Positions 1 through 7,926 of a stretch of DNA of 64,000 bases are shown one piece after another. The stretch lies in assembly GCF_000802155.2 (NCBI RefSeq), contig NZ_JQGJ02000004.1, forward strand, positions 186,001 to 250,000. Direction: 5' to 3'. The DNA is from Pseudomonas frederiksbergensis. GTDB taxonomy: Bacteria > Pseudomonadota > Gammaproteobacteria > Pseudomonadales > Pseudomonadaceae. The notes beneath the pieces were generated by a model. That model saw nothing but the letters and a program-made list of their open reading frames with translations, was not told the origin of the DNA and did not search any database. The position numbers and the translations under genes are program-made. How positions within the stretch are numbered: position 1 is the first letter of the stretch; each line of letters begins with the position of its first letter.

Positions 1-507
1 TCCTTAGAGCACCTAGAGCTGCTGAGACAATCTGGGAATCCTGCATTGGTTTTCTGGTACGCCCTTTATGCAGCGCTACAAGCTCCCAGCGATATTCTTT
101 CATCTCAGTCGGGGCTGGGGTTCAAGATCTACCGGGGTGTGGCCTCAGTGGAAGATCTACTGTCTCCACCGTCTGCGGATATCTCGTATGAGGAGATCAA
201 GATACTTGAGCGCACAGGGCTTGATGGCTTAGTCAGAAACTTCGGTCATCAAAACGAGGTGGTTGTCGAGCTGGTTCCAGGTGTCTCTTCCAGTTTCTCG
301 TATGGCTCAAGACAGTCGCGCGGTTCTAAGTCTGATCCTTACTCCTACTCAGCTGCCTCTTGGGAAGCCAGCCAGAATGAGATCAAGCGGCTAGGAGCTG
401 TGTATAGATCGAAGATCGATCAGGCATCCAGTGTTCTTGCTCAGTTGTCTAGAGAGCTTGCCGAGCTTGATGAGCCTTACAAGCGCGGAACCAAAAGAAA
501 GCTATAA
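1..507 (+). CDS. 3' end of an unrecognised island cargo gene (partial)
   Basis: The reading frame is open from the first base of the window to a TAA at 505-507, so this is the C-terminal 168 residues of a protein that starts outside the window. The TTG at 46 is only an internal codon. I do not recognise the family. What can be seen is a short hydrophobic stretch near the left edge, a Ser/Tyr/Gly-rich low-complexity stretch about two thirds of the way along, then a probable coiled-coil helix and a basic tail ending in KRGTKRKL. Base composition is AT-richer than the chromosome beyond 7.5 kb, matching the recombinase genes that follow. It is probably cargo of the same integrated element. No function is proposed. 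Confidence 0.6.
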   Translation, partial: SLEHLELLRQSGNPALVFWYALYAALQAPSDILSSQSGLGFKIYRGVASVEDLLSPPSADISYEEIKILERTGLDGLVRNFGHQNEVVVELVPGVSSSFSYGSRQSRGSKSDPYSYSAASWEASQNEIKRLGAVYRSKIDQASSVLAQLSRELAELDEPYKRGTKRKL

Positions 508-659
508 CTGGTTGGTTTGTGGTTTGTGGTTTGGGTGCGTTGGGAAGGGAGGGGCTGGATGAGTAACTCTGGGTTCAGTCATATGTCTGGATTGAGATCT
601 GGTCGCTCCACTTCCTGTGTGTTATCTATCTGATTGATTAGCTAGTGGTTTAACTTAGG

Positions 660-936
660 ATGGGCTCAGGAGCACTCCCCATCAAGGTCTCACTGCTTCA
701 CATCAAGAACTGGATCAAGAGCATAGCCCGGAGCAAAGCAGTCAAAGCCTGGTGGGCTTTGACACTGACTGTGGTCTGTCTGGACAAAAACTGAATTTGG
801 CCTCCAATGGCTGCACTTCCACGCTTTAGGCTTGATCGTTGCGCGACTTACGCTGCAGATTAACCCGATCCTCATCTCGATCGTGATGGCAGTCGCATTT
901 GGCTGCACGACGCTCATGAGGCTGGTCAATTTATAG
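660..936 (+). pseudogene. possible frameshifted small membrane-protein ORF in the gap between cargo and recombinases
   Basis: The gap 508-1046 has no intact gene. Inside it an ATG at 660 opens a 44-codon frame rich in Lys and Trp, which ends at a TGA just after a run of five A (about 796). In the +1 frame the same stretch continues without a stop to TAG at 934-936 and encodes two clearly hydrophobic helices (LGLIVARLTL and ILISIVMAVAFG). Joining the frames gives a roughly 90-residue protein with a basic amphipathic start and two membrane segments. This could be a decayed gene with a one-base change in the A run, or chance. There is no good ribosome-binding site in front of 660, so support is weak. 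Confidence 0.25.
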
Positions 937-1046
937 GTTAAGTGGGATTTAAGTCGAAGGCTGATTTGGTTATGAAAAGGATTGCACTGTAAATGGTACG
1001 TATGGTTGTTTGAATGAAGAGTTAATTTGTTGTGCGGGCCGTCTGG

Positions 1047-2519
1047 CTAATCATCACCTTGTGTTCTCTCCGCAACATAGAGCCGTTCCTCCAATGCGCG
1101 GATGTAATCACGTAAAAGATTAAGTTCAGTGGTAACTTGTTCTTGTGAACTGAAGTTTTGCCTGAATAGGAGGTCTTCAAGGGTGTTTTTTGTTTGATCT
1201 AGATCATCTTTGATAGATTGAAAGGATTCGTGTGAGTCAGGAGTGGCCAGAAGTTTGTATTGTTCGTCAACATAGTGCCAGATAGACTTGGGATCTCGCT
1301 GCCCTGTCTTTGTCATGACTGTACGAGCAACGCTCTCCCGAAGGGATGGGGTAAGCTCTCTTAAGAGGTCAGTATTTTTTCTTGATCTTAGCAGAAGTTC
1401 AGCTTTTACCTCTCTGCTTATAAATCTGTGGCGAAACATTGACAGGCAGACTTTTCTATTGTTGAGCTCAGCGTCTGAGCAAAGTCTGTCAAACTCTTTA
1501 GTCACCGAGGCCTTATTTAAGGGGGCGCCATCTTTGCCCAAAAATAATTCGGTCGTGCTTGAGGGAGGCGTTTTATGTTCTGCGAGGTACGCGATGAACT
1601 GCAATCTGTCGTCAAAATAAGCTTGCAAAGTAACGGCTAGGCCGATAGTGATTTTTAAATAGCGGAAGGTATTGTCCGTTCTGGTTTTTTTTGTAGGCAG
1701 TACTATTGTGAGAGTTGAAGTTATAGATGAGTTTTCCTGAATCGGCATTTCCATCAATTCTTGAGGGCGCAGGCCGAAATTTGTCATCATGTTTATTGTG
1801 AACATTCTGCGACTATATAGGTACCTTAGGACTTCCAGGAAGTGTTGATTAGAGTGTCTCTTGGAGTTTTTATGCCTGTCGACAAGTTTTTGATGGCGCT
1901 GATAAACTGCAGTTCGTAGTTTGGTGATGTACTTCTCTGGCATTGGGAACTTGTCGTTGATGGGGGGGCTTGGAACGACCAGTTCGGAATGCCAGATGTG
2001 TAGGGCAGAGGTGTAGGGGGTAGAGCGCCATTCTATAACTATCCTTGGCTGGTCGATGGCAAGTCCTATAAGGGGAGTGTGGTCGTAAAGAGGATGATTA
2101 CGCTGTAGCCACACAAAGAATCTTAAGGTCGCGTGTTGGATTGCCAGAACCTGTTTCTTGGAGCGAGCGAGGTGAGCTATGCCAGTTTTTCCAACCTTTG
2201 ATTCTTCCTTAAGTACGTTGGTAAAGATCGTAAAATAAGAATCATTGAATTCGTATAATGAAATGCCGCGGGTAAATGCAAATCTAATTAACGGTGTTAT
2301 CAACGTGGCGTGTGTTTTGGTAGACTCGGTGCCAGTAGTGCATTCAGCTGTTTCCGTGAGCCATAAATTCACAAGGTGACAAGGTTTTCCGTTTGGCCAA
2401 TACATGAGCGGTAAAGAGGCGTGTTGTAAATAGGTAACGAAGTGCTGCCTTGTTTTGGTTAGTGGTGCTGCGCCACTAGGTAATTTTACATCAGGCAACA
2501 GGCGATATAGTTGCGCCAT
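1047..2519 (-). CDS. tyrosine-recombinase-like protein, last gene of the four-gene recombinase module
   Basis: This 490-residue protein has a C-terminal half with the tyrosine recombinase box order. GLRPQEL holds Arg I at 251, Lys 277/278 sit in a beta-hairpin-like stretch, SMFRHRF puts Arg II at 363, and the final box carries TGQ (405-407) and HY with Tyr 416 as the probable nucleophile. Two usual His positions are changed (Ser 360 in place of the first His of HxxR, Gln 407 in place of His), so the enzyme is diverged but keeps R-K-R-Y. The N-terminal 200 residues would be the DNA-arm-binding part. The ATG overlaps the stop of the gene before it (TAATG), so it is translationally coupled. Size and position would fit the recombinase of a gamma-mobile-trio-type or Tn554-like multi-recombinase set. 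That family name is an inference. Confidence 0.75.
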   Translation of the reverse strand: MAQLYRLLPDVKLPSGAAPLTKTRQHFVTYLQHASLPLMYWPNGKPCHLVNLWLTETAECTTGTESTKTHATLITPLIRFAFTRGISLYEFNDSYFTIFTNVLKEESKVGKTGIAHLARSKKQVLAIQHATLRFFVWLQRNHPLYDHTPLIGLAIDQPRIVIEWRSTPYTSALHIWHSELVVPSPPINDKFPMPEKYITKLRTAVYQRHQKLVDRHKNSKRHSNQHFLEVLRYLYSRRMFTINMMTNFGLRPQELMEMPIQENSSITSTLTIVLPTKKTRTDNTFRYLKITIGLAVTLQAYFDDRLQFIAYLAEHKTPPSSTTELFLGKDGAPLNKASVTKEFDRLCSDAELNNRKVCLSMFRHRFISREVKAELLLRSRKNTDLLRELTPSLRESVARTVMTKTGQRDPKSIWHYVDEQYKLLATPDSHESFQSIKDDLDQTKNTLEDLLFRQNFSSQEQVTTELNLLRDYIRALEERLYVAERTQGDD

Positions 2520-3058
2520 TACTCCTTTCCTCCTCGAATAACATGTAATGTGCCTGCTTCGCGCGAGTGATGCGAAGTGATATGCTCATACTTGGCTTGG
2601 CTTATAGAGAGGAAGTTTTTTATCTTTGCTTCTATAAGATTGGTGAGAGAAGGTTCTTTAAGGAGAGAGCGAAGGAACTCGTAAACCTCAAAATACGCCA
2701 TTCCGCATAGGTGGGCTTCAAGTAGTGCAGTGTTTTCAAGGTTTTTAATATTCTTTTCTCCCTCAACAAGTCTTTCCTGTGCCATTGTTTCTTGATAAGC
2801 TTGAGTGCGAAGTTCTTTCAAGTACTCCCACGTGTTTGGATGGTGGTGAGGTGTTGCAATGCTGCGATTTTCTACAGCGTAGGTTTTGATTGTGTTATAG
2901 GCTTTGCGCGTGAATAGACCCTTAATCTCTGACGAGAGAAATGTCCGTAAGTCGGAGAGTATTGACACCTCAGATGGACTCAGCGATATCTCATGCATTA
3001 TGATCTTTAGAAGCCAATGTATCCTAGCTTCCAGATTGTGTTCAGTAGTATTTTTCAT
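2519..3058 (-). CDS. small helical partner protein of the recombinase module
   Basis: I chose the ATG at 3058 because AAGGAG lies six bases upstream. The resulting 179-residue protein starts inside the end of the 713-residue recombinase gene (17-bp overlap) and its stop overlaps the next ATG. It has no signal peptide or membrane segment. It is mostly helical, with charged heptad-like stretches in the middle (around MAQERLVEGEKNIKNLENTALLEAH). I see no catalytic motif. A small non-enzymatic protein between large tyrosine recombinases recalls TnpC of Tn554 and GmtX of gamma-mobile-trio elements, which suggests a synapsis or directionality role. That is inference from position only. Confidence 0.6.
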   Translation of the reverse strand: MKNTTEHNLEARIHWLLKIIMHEISLSPSEVSILSDLRTFLSSEIKGLFTRKAYNTIKTYAVENRSIATPHHHPNTWEYLKELRTQAYQETMAQERLVEGEKNIKNLENTALLEAHLCGMAYFEVYEFLRSLLKEPSLTNLIEAKIKNFLSISQAKYEHITSHHSREAGTLHVIRGGKE

Positions 3059-5183
3059 CTTGCTCTCCTTCGAATTTAATTGCGAATTCAAGAGTGGTGA
3101 GCGTCCCATCGGGTGTTGTGAATTCCACTGAATATAGCGTGCTTTTGTACGTCCCGGAGCATTGTAGAAGGCTCAAAAAACGTATGAAGTTTTCATGGCG
3201 TAAGTTTTGGATGGTGTTGACATTGAAGTGGTTGCAGATGTGGCTGTACAGTGTGCTAAGTCCGTTATTGTCTTTTGAAGAAATCTGCCCTAGCTCCAAG
3301 GATACTAACCTATCACTGATACACTGGCTTTCGAATTTCGCCCTTTCCGGGTCGTCATGGGAAAAAGAGGTATAAGCGTCAATTTGATTTTCATCGAGGT
3401 GCCCAGCGGCATATCCTAACGCCCGACGAAGGGATTCATCATGGTGGGAATACATAACGATCAAGAAAAACTTACGCATTTCATGAATTCGGATTTTGCT
3501 AGGTTGCCCGTTGAGCTCTTTCGGAAATTTTGAAATCAAGCAGAATGTATCAATGGCGGCATTTAGTGTAGCGGCCAAGGCTTTTCCGGTCGGGGGAGTG
3601 ACCCCTTGAGACGGGATATAGAAAAGATGACCGCTAAGAGGGCCGTTTTCATCACCATAAATTTCCTTAAGATTTGCAGCCAATACTTGCAGTAATTGGA
3701 TGGCTCTAGCTGCGAGAAAGGGGATCGGGCGTCTGATGGTTTGGTGTTCTCCTAGAAGTCCACTCTTTTCCAGAATTTGTACCAGTTCCGCACCCCCACC
3801 TTCGAACTCAGACTCAAGGCAGTCTAGGTTCAGCATGTGGAGCTCACCTTCACGAACAGGCTTGCACATGCCGATGATGAGAGCACAGGCACCATAGAAA
3901 GCCGATTGAAGAGTTTTGAAAGTGATCCCTGCTTCAATGTCCAAGGTTTTGAAGCTTGAAGTAAATGAAGTGACATTGTATCGAGTTAACAAACGGATGC
4001 TGCCGAACTCGGGGCTGGATGACCAACAAAGTTTGTGCTGCTCAAAAAAAGTTTGAATTCGCGCATTGCAAATGGCTTGCGTGTGATTTCTTTTGAGCGC
4101 AGAGTAGCTTTCCGCAAAGGTGGTAGCCGCTTCGACAATTTGACTGCCAAAGCAGATGATAATCTCTGCTGCCCGATTTATCGCTTCTAGGCCGATTTCG
4201 AGGGGAATAAGCCGGGTGTGGCCATCGAGCCCAATTTTACCTGAGTATTTTGCTTTGAAAACAGATTCTGAAATGTAAGGGATGTCATTCACCAAGTTGT
4301 GAGCAGAGCAAAGGATTTTTATATCCTTGGTGTGGGTGTACATAGTTCGTCTGACTATCGGGGTTACCGAGCCAATCCTTCGCTCCTCAATTGGAATCAA
4401 TACGACTGATTCAGGTGATGCGGGAGAATATTGTAAATCTAATTGTTTAATTATGTTTGTTACAATAGAGTATCTGGTAAGAGCTTGATGGGAGCAGCCC
4501 AATAGAGATCCTAGATATTTCTGTGAGATGACCTTGGTGTTCGGATTTTTTGAGCGCATGTACGCTCGCTGGCTGTTGAGCCATTCGGCGGACGCTTGGA
4601 TAAAACTCTCATCCAGGCGATCTTTAGTAGCTAGGATATTTTCTAAGGGTATTAGGCTTTGAGTTTTTTCATGCAGCGTGATTATTAGCCGATCATCCAG
4701 CTTCAACGTGTTAGCGAGACCTCCGTTGGCATAGTCATGAAGGTAAGCTTTGACATGATCATCTGTCAGTAGGCTAAACCCGTAGTCGGATGGTTGAAAA
4801 ATTTCAGAGTGCAACACCATCCACCTCGCAAGACTGATGGAGGTGTCAATAATTTTCTTCCATTGTTTATACAATATTTGACCACATGGCAAGTTTCCCA
4901 TTTTGAGGTGAAACGCAAATTTTTGGATAGTGGACAGCAGAAGGCCGTTTTCAGGGTCGGTCAGTAGGCTGCCGTCTGGAAGGTGCTCGTGGAATCGTAC
5001 TGTTTTAATCGTATTTGTTTCAAAATTGTCTATCACTGTCCAGGTACTGCTTCCAATGACTCCTGATTTCAGCCAATCCGCCGTGTAATCATAGTGGTTA
5101 GCGCGTATCAGTCTTCTCGCTCGTTCTAGCAGCTCGCTGACATGCTCGTCTTCAGTGAGGTGCCCAGGTATTTTTCTTGGCAT
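3042..5183 (-). CDS. large tyrosine recombinase/integrase with intact catalytic set
   Basis: This 713-residue protein has its catalytic domain in the last 280 residues. KPVREGEL supplies Arg I (444), IHEMRK supplies His 567 and Arg 570, GYAAGH supplies His 595, and Tyr 604 in DAYTSF is the nucleophile. This is the only one of the three large proteins in the module with the full R-HxxR-H-Y set, so it is the best candidate for the strand-cleaving enzyme. The long N-terminal part (about 430 residues) is much larger than in phage integrases and is typical of Tn554 TnpB/GmtZ-like proteins. The ATG at 5183 has AAGGTGAT upstream and lies six bases after the previous stop, so all four genes look like one operon read leftward from about 7.3 kb. 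Confidence 0.8.
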   Translation of the reverse strand: MPRKIPGHLTEDEHVSELLERARRLIRANHYDYTADWLKSGVIGSSTWTVIDNFETNTIKTVRFHEHLPDGSLLTDPENGLLLSTIQKFAFHLKMGNLPCGQILYKQWKKIIDTSISLARWMVLHSEIFQPSDYGFSLLTDDHVKAYLHDYANGGLANTLKLDDRLIITLHEKTQSLIPLENILATKDRLDESFIQASAEWLNSQRAYMRSKNPNTKVISQKYLGSLLGCSHQALTRYSIVTNIIKQLDLQYSPASPESVVLIPIEERRIGSVTPIVRRTMYTHTKDIKILCSAHNLVNDIPYISESVFKAKYSGKIGLDGHTRLIPLEIGLEAINRAAEIIICFGSQIVEAATTFAESYSALKRNHTQAICNARIQTFFEQHKLCWSSSPEFGSIRLLTRYNVTSFTSSFKTLDIEAGITFKTLQSAFYGACALIIGMCKPVREGELHMLNLDCLESEFEGGGAELVQILEKSGLLGEHQTIRRPIPFLAARAIQLLQVLAANLKEIYGDENGPLSGHLFYIPSQGVTPPTGKALAATLNAAIDTFCLISKFPKELNGQPSKIRIHEMRKFFLIVMYSHHDESLRRALGYAAGHLDENQIDAYTSFSHDDPERAKFESQCISDRLVSLELGQISSKDNNGLSTLYSHICNHFNVNTIQNLRHENFIRFLSLLQCSGTYKSTLYSVEFTTPDGTLTTLEFAIKFEGEQDEKYY

Positions 5184-5189
5184 TAGAAA

Positions 5190-7289
5190 TCACCTTGCTT
5201 GTGGTGAAAGCTCCGCAGTAGCTCTGATATTGCTGAATAGAGAGTGAAAGTAATCAGCTTGCGCGAGCGCCTGTTTATGCGCACCTTTAATTTCATCCAA
5301 CGAATCGCCGCAGAAGTTATTTGCGATTTTGAGGTCTGCCTCGCTGGCAGTTTCTATATCCAATTCAGCAGCTAGTCTGGACAGACTCGCAATGTTGCAC
5401 AGCGCTTTGTGGCTTAGGTTTGTTTCAAGGTGGATTCTGAGTTGCTCATCCTCCGGTAAAGTTGAGACTTTGGACTCGTAGGCGTACAACGCTGCCAATA
5501 CTTCATTGTCCATGTGTAGGTACAAATCTCCTGACTTTGAAGTTTGATTTGAAGTGAATTCGTTATTTTTGTCTAGGCGTTTACGAGCAAACTTCGAAAA
5601 CGGATCGTTGCCCGTGGCTTCAGTCAGAATCCTGACGATGAAAAGATGAAGATCTTCAGAGGTCGTGCAGTCGCTGGCGGCAAGAGCCCACGGATATCCA
5701 TGAGTAGCAACCACAATTACTTTCTGCGCCAAAATTCTTAGCGTCCGGTTAGTGAACCGTTTGACTAGCCATCCGGGTACATAGTTGGACTTTGCCACAG
5801 CTAAGGTGTTGCCCAGTACCATCGCAGTGAGTGCAAGGCTACCTGTCCTCAGAAATGTGATGATCCCCTGTGTAGCCCGCAAGGCTTTTGGCGATATGTC
5901 GAGACTCCCCTTGATCGAGTTAAGGTCTGAAATAAGCCGATTCCTTAGAGAATTTTTGATGCTGTTATTATTGCTTATCTGGCCAGGATTTGCCGCAGGC
6001 CCCTTTTGGGCAACATACAAAAATAAACGTTTCCAGTTACGGCGTTTCTTTGTGAATAACAGTTTTCTGGTAGATGCGGTGCACTCGATAATCTTCGACA
6101 GTACCTCACAACTTACTTTATTGAGGTGGGCGACTTTTCGGCTCATTGATCGAGGCTTGGAAACGGAAAACCGCACGACACCATCCTCAGTATCTACCTG
6201 AACATAGCAGTCGCCATTATCCATGAGCAAATTAGCTCTGCCGATGGACTCAGATGTAAATACCGGGTTGTTAATGATCAGGATAGCGACCGCTGCATTG
6301 CAGTCTACGGTACTCAATAAACCTATCAGGCGTCCCGTAAACTCGTTGCTAATCTTACTCTTCAGATATTTTTGGGGGCAGATGGCTTTGGATACTCTGA
6401 ATAGTCTTTTTATTCTCTCCAGATTGAGTCCGGTCGATGTTCTTGATATTTCAGTGGCTGTAATGGCGTTTATTTGGCCAGTTTCATATTTGTGCTTCGC
6501 TAGAAGTAGCAACGACTCAAAGGCGTAGGGCTTTGCTTTCGCGCAAACATGTACTCCATCAATGCCAATGCCGTTGTTGTTGATTATCGCATCCCGTATT
6601 TCAACTGGGATTGTTTCGATGAGTTTTTTTCCTATCTCATGTGTTTCTATCATTTCAGTCCAGTAGCCATCTAAAGCGTTAGCTATCAGAGAAATGCTCG
6701 TCTCAAGCTCGGCCTTAAACTGTGATAGAAACAAATCGTCTGCTATGTGGAGGTCGCGTTCTATTATGAACGATTTAGGTAAAACTCCTTCGATCTCTAC
6801 TGCTGGGGGTATTTTTTTGCGCTTGAATCCGACTGGTGCAGTCCCCCGCTCACCACCTCGGAGATTACCTTTTACACTAGGGATAATGACCGATTGTGGC
6901 ATAACTCCCATGCGGGCCATCGCTTTTAGGATACGAACCGCAGCGGCCCAGTATGCGATCCTTGTTTCGAGCGATACGCCTTTTGCTTGAATCGTTCTCT
7001 CGAACAATGTAACGACGACTTTTTGCCAGTTATCGACATCGTCGTGAGCCGGCCAAGGTTGGTCTGGTAGCTTATTGACGAGTACACTCAGACCGGAAAA
7101 TATGTTGCCGTAGCTGGTTTCTGACAATCTAGCGCATACAACTTTAGCAGCCTCGGCTAGTATCTGTGTTTGCGCGACTGTATGTTTACGGTTTCGTAAA
7201 CAGGTATGAGTCATGACTTCTTTGACCCTTAGATCTGAAGGCCATTCGAAGATTAGTGTCTTGGCTGTGATTGTGTAGGTCAGCATCAT
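5190..7289 (-). CDS. diverged tyrosine-recombinase-like protein, first gene of the module
   Basis: From the ATG at 7289 (GGCGGGAT about ten bases upstream) this is a 699-residue protein. A TTG at 7346 would add 19 residues. Near residues 465-505 it has a degenerate recombinase signature: KALRAT keeps Arg II (471) with Lys in place of His, LGN replaces the LGH box, and SNY gives a candidate nucleophile Tyr 503. A convincing Arg I is not visible; Arg 351 in IGRANL is the only candidate. It therefore looks like a catalytically altered family member that could pair with the intact 713-residue enzyme. About 190 residues follow the Tyr, unusually long for the family. The gene is the most distal one before the junction with chromosomal DNA. 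Confidence 0.65.
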   Translation of the reverse strand: MMLTYTITAKTLIFEWPSDLRVKEVMTHTCLRNRKHTVAQTQILAEAAKVVCARLSETSYGNIFSGLSVLVNKLPDQPWPAHDDVDNWQKVVVTLFERTIQAKGVSLETRIAYWAAAVRILKAMARMGVMPQSVIIPSVKGNLRGGERGTAPVGFKRKKIPPAVEIEGVLPKSFIIERDLHIADDLFLSQFKAELETSISLIANALDGYWTEMIETHEIGKKLIETIPVEIRDAIINNNGIGIDGVHVCAKAKPYAFESLLLLAKHKYETGQINAITATEISRTSTGLNLERIKRLFRVSKAICPQKYLKSKISNEFTGRLIGLLSTVDCNAAVAILIINNPVFTSESIGRANLLMDNGDCYVQVDTEDGVVRFSVSKPRSMSRKVAHLNKVSCEVLSKIIECTASTRKLLFTKKRRNWKRLFLYVAQKGPAANPGQISNNNSIKNSLRNRLISDLNSIKGSLDISPKALRATQGIITFLRTGSLALTAMVLGNTLAVAKSNYVPGWLVKRFTNRTLRILAQKVIVVATHGYPWALAASDCTTSEDLHLFIVRILTEATGNDPFSKFARKRLDKNNEFTSNQTSKSGDLYLHMDNEVLAALYAYESKVSTLPEDEQLRIHLETNLSHKALCNIASLSRLAAELDIETASEADLKIANNFCGDSLDEIKGAHKQALAQADYFHSLFSNIRATAELSPQAR

Positions 7290-7405
7290 CGGAGATCCCG
7301 CCAACGGGTTCCTGGTAAATGCTAGCGGACGATTGGTAGGTGTCAAACGCTGGTGTCAATAGATTCTGCAACTGATTGATTTTAATCACTTTTAAATGTT
7401 GGATG

Positions 7406-7424
7406 GTTTTCGTGTCTAGAAAAC
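7406..7424. repeat. inverted repeat at the element-chromosome junction, candidate recombination core
   Basis: GTTTTC (7406-7411) and GAAAAC (7419-7424) are perfect inverted six-base arms separated by seven bases. They lie exactly where reading-frame similarity to a BvgA-type response regulator stops. Paired short arms with a 6-8 bp spacer are the usual design of a tyrosine recombinase crossover site. Assignment as the attachment core is inferred, since the other end of the element is outside the window. Confidence 0.4.
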
Positions 7425-7580
7425 GTCCATCACCAGGTCCGGCATGCATTCACGCACCATTTGCATCGCATCGACGCCGTTGTCAGTTTCCCCTACGACT
7501 TTATAGCCTTCATGCTCCAACAGCATTCGAACGGCGAGGCGGATGACCGGATGATCGTCGACAATGAAAACGGAGTTCAT
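7416..7580 (-). pseudogene. 5' fragment of a BvgA-type response regulator gene interrupted by the element
   Basis: The ATG at 7580 is preceded by AGGGGA. The 54 codons that follow begin MNSVFIVDDHPVIRLAV and go on through GYKVVGETDNG to CMPDLV. This is a textbook start of a BvgA/EvgA-family receiver domain, including the acidic DD pair. Immediately before the expected phospho-acceptor segment (normally LVxLDI) the frame turns into MDVF and a stop, while the DNA becomes AT-rich and leads into the recombinase operon. The rest of the receiver and the whole DNA-binding domain are missing here. The remainder presumably lies at the far end of the element, outside the window. Confidence 0.8.
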
Positions 7581-7926
7581 GAATAAAGTCCCCTACAAGC
7601 TTAAATAAAGCGCGCACCTTAGCCCAGTTAAGGTCAGGTCGTACGAGGAGACAGGCGGACATGGCGAATTTCAGAACTTTCCTACAAAAAAAGAGGCGAG
7701 GTACCACGACGTATTTCGGCTTTAGGTAGGCGGAGGGGTAAGAAATGTATGTTTTAGTGTTTAGTACTGTAAGTATTTTCGTTATTGCGTAATAAACAGG
7801 AAAAGTAATTTCCGACCACGCGCCAGCGCTTTCCACGCGGTTGGAGCGTTTAACCGCAAGTTCGCGTGAGCATCAATAGAGGGATGCCCCCTATCGCACG
7901 CGGGGGCGGTGACGTGGCCGGTCATT
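7581..7926. other. 346-bp gap upstream of the interrupted regulator
   Basis: I see no convincing gene here. It should hold the promoter of the truncated response-regulator gene, reading left, and the 3' untranslated end of the dGTPase gene. An 11-bp direct repeat (CCGGTCATTTC at 7918-7928 and 7943-7953) spans the dGTPase stop codon. Confidence 0.4.

Noticed and set aside
7510..7836. 108-codon minus-strand frame across the response-regulator start
   Set aside because: It runs out of frame through the clear receiver-domain start and its upstream region. It has no ribosome site and an unconvincing sequence.
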